29,386 nt of DNA, taken from assembly GCF_001039355.2 (NCBI RefSeq), contig NW_019775605.1, positions 103,104 through 132,489 on the forward strand, in the 5' to 3' direction. Source of the DNA: Lingula anatina. Lineage: Eukaryota; Brachiopoda; Lingulata; Lingulida; Lingulidae. This document shows, in pieces, positions 1 through 9,928 of the stretch. Made by a program: the position numbers and the translations under genes. Every line of letters starts with the position of its first letter. The stretch's first letter is position 1. Below the pieces are notes generated by a model. The model saw nothing but the letters and a program-made list of their open reading frames with translations, was not told the DNA's origin and did not search any database.

Positions 1-755
1 TTTAAGGGGATTCCCATTGTGTTTATAGTGTTATATGTGGCCCCAATGGGGATTTTCACACCTCCCCTACTCTTGATTAATAAAATTCTTCACCTGGAGG
101 ATTGTAAATTACATTGCAAAATACATTGAAAATCGTAGGAAGGTTAACTGCAGATAATGCTGCGAGGATATTCTTAACAGTGAGGGAACTCGGCCAATAT
201 AAAATTTTTAACTTCGTTTTACGATTTTGGAGCGCCTGTTCTAATTTTTGAAAGCGAGGCAATGGAACCAAACAATGCGATACAATTTGTAATCTCGTAA
301 AAATTGCTATTTTTATATAAAGGTTATAGCATGGAGTTCATCGAAATGCGACTTGTTTATTATTATGATCTTAAATAATAATTAATATGAAACAAACGAT
401 ATAATATGTTCTTAACGTTAGCCTATTTATTAGCTTAATTGATGTTTTTTCGTATTTGGAGATTAAAAACACAAAAGTTGTCTGGTTTCATATCGAGGCA
501 CTACGTTTCGTTCGTGTGCTTATTTAACCGTATTTTTGTTTACTTTTACCGTTTTACGGTAATAATTGATTTTTTGCGTGTATTTTATTGATGTTCCTAT
601 AACCAGTTGATCCGTTCATCCGTTGAAAACCAAGGAAAGCATAAAATTTTGTATCATGTTTTCATTTTATCTCAAAATGACAGTTCCACTGCATATGTGC
701 ATTAACATAAAAATTCCAGAATATTTCATAAACGGCTCCCTGGGCGGGTTAAGGT
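1..755. other. AT-rich 5' flank without recognisable gene
   Basis: The stretch is AT-rich with no ORF resembling a known family. A 64-codon open frame on the minus strand (77-271) has no domain, signal or splice context that I recognise. I see no transposon ends here. Confidence 0.5.
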
Positions 756-775
756 GGGGGGGGGGGGGGGGGGGG
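756..775 (+). promoter_or_regulatory. G20 homopolymer upstream of Mondo exon 1
   Basis: An uninterrupted run of 20 G lies about 340 bases upstream of the first upstream ATG. Such runs can form G-quadruplexes and are length-unstable. A regulatory role is inference; it may simply be a polymorphic tract. A short direct/inverted motif, GTAGGCCTAC-like, recurs just downstream at about 783-814. Confidence 0.5.
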
Positions 776-1052
776 TAGGCTCACATAGGCCTACAGTACA
801 TGTAGTAGGCCTACCTGCAGCTCCTCTCTTTCTTGACAGTGTGGAGCATCTCATTCTACTAATATCGTTCCTTCTAATTTTTTTTACTTAGTTTAAAAAT
901 GCAACTTAAATTTATCTGAATTTTATTACGCTAACGTTACTTTAAATTCAGCATTCTTTTTAACGCACATGATAGCACACACGATTCGACTTCAGTAATG
1001 TTTTGTAATGGAGAAGGGTGACCTTCGGACTCTCAAGGTATTCTCACCTCTG

Positions 1053-1057
1053 ATTGG
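1053..1057 (-). promoter_or_regulatory. Inverted CCAAT box (ATTGG)
   Basis: ATTGG within CTGATTGGTC reads as CCAAT on the minus strand, about 60 bases upstream of the first upstream ATG. This is the usual placement for an NF-Y site in a TATA-less animal promoter. No TATA box is obvious between 1000 and 1115. Assigned from motif and position only. Confidence 0.4.
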
Positions 1058-1115
1058 TCTAAACCCCAGAGTCGTCAGTTTCCGTAACCTCTCGTTAAAA
1101 CTTCGGTTATTTACC

Positions 1116-1151
1116 ATGGCGGACAGAAGTTGGTGTTATGTGTATGGATAA
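1116..1151 (+). CDS. Short upstream ORF in Mondo 5' leader
   Basis: ATG at 1116 lies in a near-perfect Kozak context (ACCATGG) and opens an 11-codon frame ending in TAA at 1149-1151. It is in a different frame from the main ORF and ends 11 bases before the ATG at 1163 and 47 bases before the stronger in-frame ATG at 1199. If the transcript starts upstream of 1116, ribosomes would meet this first, so it could damp translation of the Mondo protein. The peptide itself matches nothing I know. The transcription start is not visible, so this leader position is inferred. Confidence 0.45.
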   Translation: MADRSWCYVYG

Positions 1152-1162
1152 TAATTTGCTAA

Positions 1163-1521
1163 ATGTTTCTCCATGAAGCCCCGCTAACGCCTATAGCTAT
1201 GGCTAAAAGTGATATATTTGATACAGATTCCAGTGATGAAGATCAGAAGAAGATAGACGACTGGGAGGAATCTGACAATGACAAGTTTATCCACAGTGGG
1301 CATTTTATGTTGAGCCGAGTCCATGGGTATGACGACGAAAAAACAATTTCCGACCAGCCCGTTCCCCCTGTCTCGAAGGCTTCAGGGGGTTATGACTTTG
1401 CCACTGCTAGTCGGGAACCTCAGCAAACATACAATTTTGGTGATGGAACCCTTCATGGGATCTGCTTTACAATCGACGATTCTTTCACCAAGCTGTTTGA
1501 ATGCATGACCCTAGCTTACAG
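1163..1521 (+). CDS. Mondo: Mondo-family (MondoA/ChREBP-like) transcription factor, first coding exon
   Basis: Mondo proteins are bHLH-Zip transcription factors that pair with Mlx, sense glucose-6-phosphate through an N-terminal region and drive genes carrying carbohydrate-response elements. This exon shows the N-terminal hallmarks: an acidic Ser/Asp stretch (DTDSSDEDQ), the IHSGHFMLSRVH motif matching family MCR1 (IHSGHFMVSSPH in vertebrates), and the LFECMTLAY block at its end. Two in-frame ATGs exist: 1163 in a weak context and 1199 (GCTATGG, strong). MAKSDIFD from 1199 is the likelier start because similarity begins after it. The exon ends AG|GTAAAA at 1521/1522 in phase 2, which fits the family's LAYS-GKL junction. 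The next family segment was not found in the following 14 kb. Identification is from memory of family motifs. Confidence 0.85.
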
Positions 1522-4017
1522 GTAAAATCATGGTCCGTAAACCATACGTGTTTTAATAGGTCACAACGCATTTCTTTACAAAAAATAAAAATTATAAGGC
1601 AAGATTTGGACACACTGTAGACTTCCGTACGTGGTATGGTATGTGATATTTATTTTACACATTTTGAATATATTTGATAAAACAAAGTTGAATATTAACG
1701 CTGTATCAGATAACAATCCCCCACTCCAATACCACATCAGCTGATATGTGATATGGGAAAAGTACAGCAAAGGTTTTTTCAGTTGGTTATTGAGTCATGG
1801 TGAGTTTTGTGCAGAAATCCTATATATAACTTGCATCCTGAAAATTTTCCTTGTACAATGCACTGTTGTGGGCGTTGTTCACTGGTCAGTCTGCTATTTG
1901 CTGAGCCAACTAATTGCCTCCTCCTCATTCGTCCATACAGAGGTGTGCCTTTTGTCATGGTAGCCATGGGCATGTCCTTATCTGTCATGATCATCTAATG
2001 GTGGTAGTAAGAGTGGGTTTGACTTATAAAAGGAAGGATATTTACCATTTCCTAATCTTGTCTGAGAATTTTTCTATTACTGTTATCAGCAAAAGCTATT
2101 ACAAAATATGACACTCCTAATTGTGGGTGTTATTTTTACCATTTTGTCATTTCGTCCAATTTTTATAAAATGAGAATTCTTATGCTCACAGTTATATAGT
2201 AATATTTGGATGAATGTTATATAAATGTGTGTAAAGTATTTGCACAGTAAACATGGCTATATATTTATATATATTTTTAAATATATAATAATACCCCTTT
2301 CAATAACTTTCATTATGCATTTTACAGTAAGTTCTAAATAAAAAGTTCTATTACATGTTCATAGTGCAGAAGTAGGAAATAATTTCTTACATTTGATACC
2401 TAACATTTGAAGTGTCATTGCATGTTACAGGGCATTCTGAGATAAGAGTTGCATGTCAGTTGTATGTTTGGTGAAGTGGAGTATATGTCCTCATGTCTTA
2501 ACCAGACAACCATTATTCTATGGACTATATATTCAGAACCACCTGTGCATATCTTATTAAGATATTCTTGGCATGATCATTTATTATACGCAAGGGCTTG
2601 GGAGGGGTCAAGTTGGAATAACACACATCTGTCATATGTGTCGATTTTAAATAGGAAAACCTGTCTGTTATAAGAGTATTTATTGAAGTGTCTCATATGA
2701 TTTATAAGCAACATCCATCAAAGTATGGTTTTGTAACAAGTTGTGTTACAAAGTAAGCTTGGATTTATCAGTGCAGCAACTTACTTGAATTTAATAATAC
2801 TTGGTTTTTGGTCACCATCTAGAACTGGGTGCTTGTATTAAATCATACATTACTGACCAGGGAAAGTTTTGAAATATTTGCAAAATAGATTAATATATAC
2901 AATATAATTAAGTGATTTTTTTCCTTTCCCTGATATTTTTCATAGGCAAGATACTGCCAAAATGAATTAAAGAAAGCTAAAAAAAAGTGGAGGAAGTGAC
3001 TTTTTAAATATTTGTAACATAATTTGTCAGAAGAAGGGTTTTGTCTTATAAAATAGTTATCACCTTTGACGAAATGACAAACAACATGATACAAATGTTT
3101 TTTTGAGTCACGACTTGTGGCATCCATTTCTACCAAACAGCTGTTGGTAGGCAGAACAATAACTGGAGCCATGTGGCACCTCTTTTGCACTCTTGCAAAA
3201 ATGCTTTATTGTAATTTTTACAGAGACTGTTGTAAGAATTATTTAACCTTTTGAAACCACAAATGGCATTCAGGGTTGTCTGTGTTATCGTTGACCTACT
3301 GGTATATACTTGGTCANTTTTACACTTGATTCTTCATGTTTGGATTTAATGTCTTATAAATGACAAGTTTTTTTTTAAATGTGATTTGTGTCATTTATTT
3401 TTCTTTATACATGTAGAACTGGAAAGTTTTTTCACAAAAACTTTTTTCTTTGGTGTTTCTCAGCAGTTCCAGTACTATCATGTCTGGCTCCATGATCTTT
3501 GATGTGCCTTCCCAGTTTTTTCATATTTATTTATTTATTTTTCATTTATTTTTACTGCTTGTTAACCTCTCATGGTGGAAACTTTTCAGCCTCATGCAAT
3601 GTGCTGTGAAACCTATAGGTTATAAGTTATATAACTTTGCCTGGTTTTTCTGAAATAGAGAAACAGCTCATGAAGTCTTCATGTCAAAGAGTAAGTTACA
3701 TGATGTTCCTGACCCCTTCCAGTCACTTTATTCTTCAGCCATTTCTGGCCTTTTATCTTGTAGTCAAACTTAATTGTTAACTTTTAATTATCAATTTCAT
3801 CATTTGAGGGCTTTAAGAGATAAAAGCTGTTTTTGAATTTCCTATTTCTGTATTACTCTGACAGTCTTATTACAATCTTAATACAGATTGGTTAGGAATT
3901 GAACATTTGCATGCATTGATATCATACCTGGTACATGCATGTAAGGGTGATATTAATTGAACAAAAGCATGTGAGTATCTTCTTTTAAAAAGTTGGTGTA
4001 TCTTGGCAAATTGACAC
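1522..4017. other. Mondo intron, AT-rich, no recognised gene
   Basis: The 5' part of the first large Mondo intron. Open frames here (for example 2449-2673 on + and a 115-codon frame at 2843-3190 on -) have no recognisable domains and low-complexity composition, so I leave them as chance. A single N at 3317 may mark an assembly join. No clear transposon termini were seen. Confidence 0.5.
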
Positions 4018-4019
4018 CA

Positions 4020-4325
4020 TGCTGAGTGTCCCTTCCCCCTGAGGGCAGTTTCCCTGTCCACCACTTTAGCCTTTAAAAAGTTATTTGTCAAGATTATTCT
4101 AACAGTGGCCTTGGCTGTTCAAAATAAAAAAGTAAAATACAAAGATACTCTGCCCTGAGAGATGGGACTCCCATACTGGTGAACCTTGATAGGTTCACAC
4201 CTCTCTTGGGGTTCCATCCCCCGAGGGAAGTTCCCCTGCCCACTAGTTTAGCTTTTAGTAGGTTTTCTTTGAGAATTACTCTTACTGTGGCCTTAGCTGT
4301 TCAAAAATAAAATATGGAATGTAAA
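4020..4325 (+). repeat. Diverged ~183-bp tandem duplication
   Basis: Two related blocks, about 4028-4130 and 4211-4312, share the order CCC(C)CTGAGGGmAGTTyCCCTG, CCCACTAGTTTAG-like, TTTAAnTTnnCTTTTnGAGAAT-like, and GTGGCCTTrGCTGTTCAAAATAAAA. They differ at many positions, so the duplication is old. Nothing suggests coding. It could be two copies of an unrecognised interspersed repeat rather than a true tandem duplication. Confidence 0.6.
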
Positions 4326-6561
4326 GAAATCCTTGATTACCCATCTATCTTTTAGGATGGAATAAAATCTACCATTTTTTCATGTCTTTAACTAAAGTTC
4401 CACTCAGAGGTGGAGTTCTTGGGCAGGAGAGCTGGAAGGTATACTCTGTGAGGAATTGATAAAGGTATAAAAATACCTAAACTTGTGGAACTTTCATTTT
4501 CTTTTTCAATTTAAAAGCAAGTTATTTTCATCTTAGATCATTATTTTCTCATTTTGATATTAAAAAAAAAAAAAGAGTATACTATTTGTGGCTTTACAAT
4601 TTTTCACTCTATGGTGAAAGCTGTGGGCAGGAACATCGCTGCCCTCAGAGAATGGTCACCCAAATTATTGTGTATTGTAAGGTTGAAACCACGATGGGTT
4701 TCCCAGTCTCCTAGGACAGTCCCATACCAAACACCTCCAGCTGTCAGATTATCTAAAAATAAATTTTCATTTATTATATTGGTATTATCATTTCTTTCTC
4801 AGACTGGTTCCTTGCAACGCAATAAATGATATGACTAGTAAGGTATATAATGATGGGCTTTTGTGGGACATCTTTTCTTCCAGGTATGCCTGTCTCTACA
4901 GTCTATTACTCTGCTGTTAATAAATTTCATATGAAACAATACTGCCCCAATTCCAGTGATATTTTTTTTTAAAATTTCAGTGTTTATCATCAGACTTTGG
5001 AAATAATTTCTCTTTCCTTAACTGTTGCACAACTTGTGTATTGGGCTGTGTTAAAAGTTGTACAATCTTAAATCTCTGCCTTGTGGAAGGAGGGACTCCT
5101 GGGTGTCCTTAGTTTTTTTTTTCGCCCATTTTTTTTCTCTGATGGTTTTCTGTGAATTGTTTACCTGTTACTGATAACAGTCAGTGTGAGGTGTTGCCTT
5201 TTGAGTGACAGATTTGTGTTCGAAATGATTACAGTTGAAAATGGAATTGATATGTGCATTTATTAGTCAATCCGTTTTTCTGAATATTTGTTTCTCTTTG
5301 AATCTTCTTTTATAAAGTTATTTTCTTTTATGTATAAAGCAAGCATGACATTGATTTAGTTGCATTTTTGAACAATTACACTTGTACTAGCCAATTTACA
5401 TTGTATGGGCGTGGCATGTATTTATTCTTCTCCAAATTGTTCAATGTGTTTAAACATAGACATCTACAACTGTGGTCCCTAATTTACTGCAGCATTATCT
5501 TTACAAGTTAAGGTATGTATTAGCCAGTATTTGTATGTGCATGTTTCATGAGTGCATTAAAGGAGTACATAATAATAATGTATAGACATTTCTGTCAGGG
5601 CTCTGTATTCAGCACTGTTAACATCTGGCACACTTTGTAATAAAACTTCCTGTCATGACAGTAACCAAGAGTTGGATTTGATTTTGTTTCAGTGGTCATT
5701 TCTTTTTAAGTTGAGTGATGAAGAGATTTTAAATTAAAACCCCGTGAAGGAAATTCTCTACTTTAAGGGACAGTTCATAAAAATAAAAAACATTATTTGA
5801 AAGTCACATATGGATATAGTTATAAATTAAAAAAATTTTGGTAGAAAGTCATACTGTTTGAACTATAATCAAAATCCATTTATGGTGTACAGGCCAAATT
5901 ATTTGTTTAGGCCCATATTCGAGGATGTGGGTTTGAAAAAAACTGCCCTTTTTGCTGGAAAGGGTCCAAAGCCTATCATGGTACCATTACTGTAATGTAT
6001 CCCAAGTTGGATCAACTGAAGGAGTAAAGAAAATCCATTTTTTCGGATAATGACAACCCCCATTCAGCATCCCACCCTTCAACATTGCTAGCTACTTATA
6101 AATATTAAATCACCTTTTAGCAAATTTTTCTCTTTTATTTAGAAAAGAAAGACAGACAAAACCCATATAATAACATATAATCAATATTTTATTGTACCAG
6201 TAAAATAAAGGTATTTTAAGAAAATGATATTCTGAAGTGTTCAAACTGGCTGCCACAGAGCTAATAATAGATGTGCACTGACAACCGTGAAAAATGAAAG
6301 ATGAAAATGTTAAAATAAAATTCAGTTAAAGTGTGTTAGCTGTAAAAAGATGTTGACAGTAACTCTACAACCACCAGCTCCTGGCTGCTATTATATAATT
6401 ACTGCTTTCACGTACAGTTTTACCAGCTGTTTGACTAAGTTTTCATCCAAAACTCTTTAAGTTAACTTTGTTATGATGTCATTAAAGCAAGGAAACAAGA
6501 AAAGAACTTTCTTGTGACTGTATAATGAATCTGTTCTTTTATAAATACTGTATTTTTTTTT
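4326..6561. other. Mondo intron, AT-rich, no recognised gene
   Basis: This is intron with T-rich runs. A 91-codon frame at 4554-4829 (+) has no recognisable motif. I searched here by eye for the expected Mondo segment (SPKWK, NNxIWRxW, CxFVTPL-type motifs) after a phase-2 acceptor and found no convincing match. A tempting acceptor at 5690 (TTTGTTTCAG) opens a frame that stops after seven codons. Confidence 0.45.
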
Positions 6562-6695
6562 TCATTTCTTAATGTCTGAAATGATTAGATTTAATAATGA
6601 ATGATAATAATTATAACCATTTATGTGCTTGGCCTGCATCTGAAGCAAGATCTGAAAATACTTCCTCCACCTTGATTGGCAGCAGTCCTTGGGAG
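6562..6695 (-). CDS. Candidate terminal exon of nested antisense gene
   Basis: Read on the minus strand, a good acceptor (ATATATTTCAG) opens at 6695. In the phase set by the upstream exon the frame runs about 44 codons, beginning APKDCCQSRWRKYF, to TGA at 6562-6564. The peptide is basic and aromatic, with no domain I recognise. An internal AATCAAG|GTGGAG could instead act as a donor, making this a 25-base exon. No clear AATAAA follows closely, so the 3' end is uncertain. Confidence 0.35.
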
Positions 6696-6896
6696 CTGAA
6701 ATATATGAGACAGTATTATTTACTAATATGCAATAATAACCTTCAATAAGCAGTCAGTGCATCTTATTTCATGTATGAAACTACATCAAAATATTTACCA
6801 TTGTTTAAAATTAGAGTTAACAAATTTGCCAAGTATCATTTTAAACTTGCAAAAAGCACAAACTGTGTTGGCAAAACATAAGGAATGTGTATGCAC

Positions 6897-6927
6897 GTGT
6901 GTGTGTGTGTGTATGTGTGTGTGTGTA
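6897..6927 (+). repeat. (GT)n microsatellite
   Basis: An imperfect GT run lies in the intron between the candidate nested exons, interrupted by one TATG. A second GT-rich patch with ATGCATGTG motifs lies at about 7447-7502. Confidence 0.7.
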
Positions 6928-6993
6928 CATTCATAGTCACATTCCATCAGTGTAATAAATAGATCCCTATTCTATTGCCCCTGCTGTCTTAAC

Positions 6994-7041
6994 CTCTCTC
7001 CTTCATGTCTGCTGTCACAGCTGCTGTGTCTTTAACATCAA
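6994..7041 (-). CDS. Candidate 48-bp phase-1 micro-exon of nested antisense gene
   Basis: On the minus strand a long pyrimidine tract ending TTCTTCAG precedes 7041, and a GAGAGAG|GTTAAG donor follows 6994. The exon is 48 bases with symmetric phase 1. The other two frames contain stops. It encodes DVKDTAAVTADMKER. The peptide resembles that of the exon at 7230-7283 (DIKDRKSMSDAESIKER), suggesting exon duplication inside an acidic/basic repetitive protein. The family is unknown to me. It lies inside the large Mondo intron on the opposite strand. Confidence 0.45.
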
Positions 7042-7229
7042 CTGAAGAAAAAAAAAAGAAACCATACTTGTCCACAATAAGGCTATCACATATTCAAAGA
7101 TATACATGCAATAAAAACAGATAACAGTGAATTAACTTAGTAATTGTGCAAGAGGGTCTGCTTATTGTGTGAGTAAATTTTTAAAGTGTGTTAAATGAAT
7201 GCCTGTTAAATTGATGTATACCATCTTAC

Positions 7230-7283
7230 CTCTTTCTTTAATGCTCTCAGCATCTGACATACTCTTTCTGTCTTTTATGTCGC
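7230..7283 (-). CDS. Candidate 54-bp phase-1 micro-exon of nested antisense gene
   Basis: On the minus strand the acceptor TTTTTGTCTTCAG precedes 7283 and a near-consensus donor GAGAG|GTAAGA follows 7230. The exon is 54 bases, phase 1 to phase 1. Only one frame is open; it encodes DIKDRKSMSDAESIKER. Splice quality, single open frame, matching phase and similarity to the 48-bp exon downstream together argue for a real coding exon. Function is unknown; the charged, Ser-rich composition suggests a linker or coiled segment. Confidence 0.5.
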
Positions 7284-7576
7284 CTGAAGACAAAAATATG
7301 GAATAGAAACTATCTGTGTACAAATAGGATTTGGGCAAAAATACAGAATTGAAAACTCATTCAAAGTCTATTCATTAAAAAAATTAATTATTTTCATGAA
7401 GACCAGATTTAGTATTTTAAAGACCAGCTTGCTTGAGCAACACTGTTCGTATGTACGTGTGCATGTTAGTGTGTGTGTATGCATGTGCATGTTTAATATG
7501 TGTATAAAATCATAATTTAGTCTTGGCTCCATTCGACCAGAGCATGGGGAAGCATGTGAGAGGCGGAGATATATTA

Positions 7577-7736
7577 CAAGGACTAAAACTTTCACCCTGA
7601 AAATCAACAGCTACAAGGACCAAGACTTGCACCCTGAAAATCAACAGCTATAAGGACCGGCCAGGACTTGCACCCTGAGAGTCAACAGCTACAAGGACCA
7701 AGATGTGACTTGCACCTTGAAAATCCATATTTGCAT
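7577..7736 (+). repeat. ~37-41 bp minisatellite, four copies
   Basis: Four imperfect units share CAAGGACCAAGACTTGCACC followed by CTGAAAATCAACAGCTA. Units differ by small indels (for example GGCCAGGA in the third). On the minus strand each unit contains TTGATTTTCAG|GG, resembling a splice acceptor, which is curious given the antisense exons nearby. Confidence 0.7.
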
Positions 7737-7844
7737 TTGAATAAACTTGTTTTATTTTTGATAAGTTGATTTTGCCTGTAAACAACATATATATAAAAAC
7801 TTGCACATTAAAAATAAAACAATGCATTGTTTAGTTGCATATAC

Positions 7845-7880
7845 CTCTTACACTTTTAACTAACTTCATGTGGTTAAAGC
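7845..7880 (-). CDS. Candidate 36-bp phase-1 micro-exon of nested antisense gene
   Basis: On the minus strand ATCATTTTAG precedes 7880 and AAGAG|GTATATG follows 7845. The exon is 36 bases with symmetric phase 1, encoding FNHMKLVKSVR, and ends like the two exons downstream (basic residues, then a split Gly/Val codon). It is shorter and its splice sites are weaker, so it is less certain. Further 5' exons were not identified. A hydrophobic open stretch at about 9462-9621 (-) ends at a phase-1 donor, but it lacks an ATG. Confidence 0.3.
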
Positions 7881-8595
7881 CTAAAATGATTACACAAACT
7901 GCATTTCTATATACTGATAACCAATAAATATTAATATTAGCAAGAGCACAGCTCAAGAACATATTTTTTCATCTCTTAGAAGTATTGCAGAGGTTGTGAT
8001 AGTGGTCAAAAGGGTTAATCCTGGTCCTATACATTCTATTCAAGCCTAGAAGAAATTAACAGAGTTTTCAATTGAATATCTCTAAAAAAATTTCTTACTA
8101 CATTTATTGCACACACACACACATACACATGCACTGAAATTAATAATAATAAATTGCAATATTTGTAATAGGTAAACTTAAACAGCACCATTTACAATCA
8201 ATCTTTACCTTAAACTGCACTATTTATACTTAATTCATGACAGTATTGATAAACAAAGTTTATCTGGAATTGAACTTTGGGCACACCCATCATTCAATTA
8301 AAAATCCAATTTGAATCAAGGCCTGAAAATGTTACAAAACACATGCAAGTCGAGGTACTACAAATTGTGGTGTACCCACTATCATGCCCTAATCATTGAA
8401 GGTCCTGTTTCATTTAATGTACAATAATTATAAATTTTAAAAGATGAGTTTTACAGACGATCTACATCTTCCCATTATACAGTAATTACATTTACTTGAT
8501 CTTTTCCATATGAAAAAGTTGTGATTTTTACATATATTGTATTCAGTATTTTCAAAGTCATAATTTCTAAAAATCAGATCATTCCTATGGGATGG

Positions 8596-9084
8596 TACAA
8601 ACAAAATTATAAACATACTTCTATATAGTTATATTCTATGCAGTAAAAGTACAATCAAATTTATAAACATACTTCTATATAGTTATATTCTATGCAGTAA
8701 AAGTACAATCAAATTTATAAACATACTTCTATATAGTTATATTCTATGCAGTAAAAGTACAATCAAATTTATAAACATACTTCTATATAGTTATATTCTA
8801 TGCAGTAAAAGTACAATCAAATTTATAAACATACTTCTATATAGTTATATTCTATGCAGTAAAAGTACAATCAAATTTATAAACATACTTCTATATAGTT
8901 ATATTCTATGCAGTAAAAGTACAATCAAATTTATAAACATACTTCTATATAGTTATATTCTATGCAGTAAAAGTACAATCAAATTTATAAACATACTTCT
9001 ATATAGTTATATTCTATGCAGTAAAAGTACAATCAAATTTATAAACATACTTCTATATAGTTATATTCTATGCAGTAAAAGTAC
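8596..9084 (+). repeat. 54-bp minisatellite, nine copies
   Basis: The 54-base unit contains TATAAACATACTTCTATATA, then GTTATATTCTATGCAGTAAA and GTACAATCAAATT. The marker CAGTAAAAGTAC recurs at 8641, 8695, 8749, 8803, 8857, 8911, 8965, 9019 and 9073, exactly 54 apart. The first copy carries a few differences (ACAAACAAAATT); the internal copies look identical by eye, pointing to recent expansion or homogenisation. It is non-coding and lies in the Mondo intron. Confidence 0.95.
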
Positions 9085-9262
9085 CACAAATGCTATAAAG
9101 AATAAATATTGTACTTATGAAATGATGTATCTGAATGTTTGATAATTTTTGCCCATCAAAAAGATTGAGTGTTTACTATATGTTCTTTATTTTTGTGGAA
9201 CAACTGTAATTTCCTTTTAAAGGCCGGCACAAATTAACTTCGAAGTGATGCATTTGTAGGTC

Positions 9263-9295
<33 letters not shown>

Positions 9296-9377
9296 AAAAG
9301 AGAGAGAGAGAAATGAATCATATGTAAACATCAACTAAAGGAGAGAAAGAGAGAGAGAGAAATGAATCATATGTAAG
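9263..9377 (+). repeat. (TG)n-(AG)n microsatellite with duplicated tail
   Basis: A TG run passes directly into an AG run. The segment GAGAGAGAGAAATGAATCAT followed by ATGTAA occurs twice, ending near 9328 and 9377. This is slippage-type sequence with no coding signal. Confidence 0.85.
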
Positions 9378-9918
9378 AAGCGACTGAAGGACCTCCACAG
9401 AATAAGGACCTGTAGATTAATTTCTAGTACATGAAGTGCAGGTCCTCTGGACCTTCAGTACCTTCAAAGCTTTCCCCATGTTTAAATTTGCAATACACAA
9501 ATGGAAAATAAAGGTATGATAACAAAACACACATGCTAGCTGCCATATCCTCAAGAGCACCTAACCAGACTAAAAACCAAAGTTTTGCTGTCAAAAACAA
9601 TTCCGTAATGGTCAAAACCAACAGTCCCTTAAATGATTATTTGCCTATCATTTACTGACAAGACATGCAAACACACATATTATTCATCTGTGTTGCCATT
9701 TTTATGACACTATTCCACTCAAAATGCCAAACCAATGCTGCAATAAAACTTATTTTGGGTTTATGTTTTTTTTCCCTCAAAATTAACATAATACATTTGC
9801 ACACACACCCACATCCCGCAGGAAAAAAGTAAACATGTTTAAAGCCAAATTTAAGTTTAATATATTTTAAAACATGCCTATATGGTTAGTTTACAATGCT
9901 GTATCACAACTTCTAGTA
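9378..9918. other. Intronic spacer
   Basis: No gene recognised. A hydrophobic open stretch lies on the minus strand (9424-9621), starting at a non-ATG codon and ending in sequence that includes a GAAG|GTACTG donor at 9462. It could be an upstream exon of the nested antisense gene or chance. Confidence 0.4.
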
Positions 9919-9928
9919 CCAATTTTGC

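Noticed and set aside
1748-2111. Several overlapping short open frames on both strands
   Set aside because: Mutual shadows without domains, start context or splice support.
2843-3190. 115-codon minus-strand open frame
   Set aside because: No domain, low complexity and no supporting splice or promoter context.
3415-3470. TGKFFSQK-like reading after an AG, resembling the SGKLVSPK start of the missing Mondo segment
   Set aside because: Similarity stops after a few residues, the acceptor is poor, and no IWRxW motif follows.
5388-5425. VWAWHV reading, reminiscent of the Mondo IWRAWxxQ motif
   Set aside because: No splice sites or neighbouring conserved residues; one short match in AT-rich intron is likely chance.
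9424-9621. Hydrophobic minus-strand frame as first exon (signal peptide) of the nested gene
   Set aside because: It begins with TTG, not ATG, and no clean upstream acceptor in the right phase was seen; kept only as a remark.
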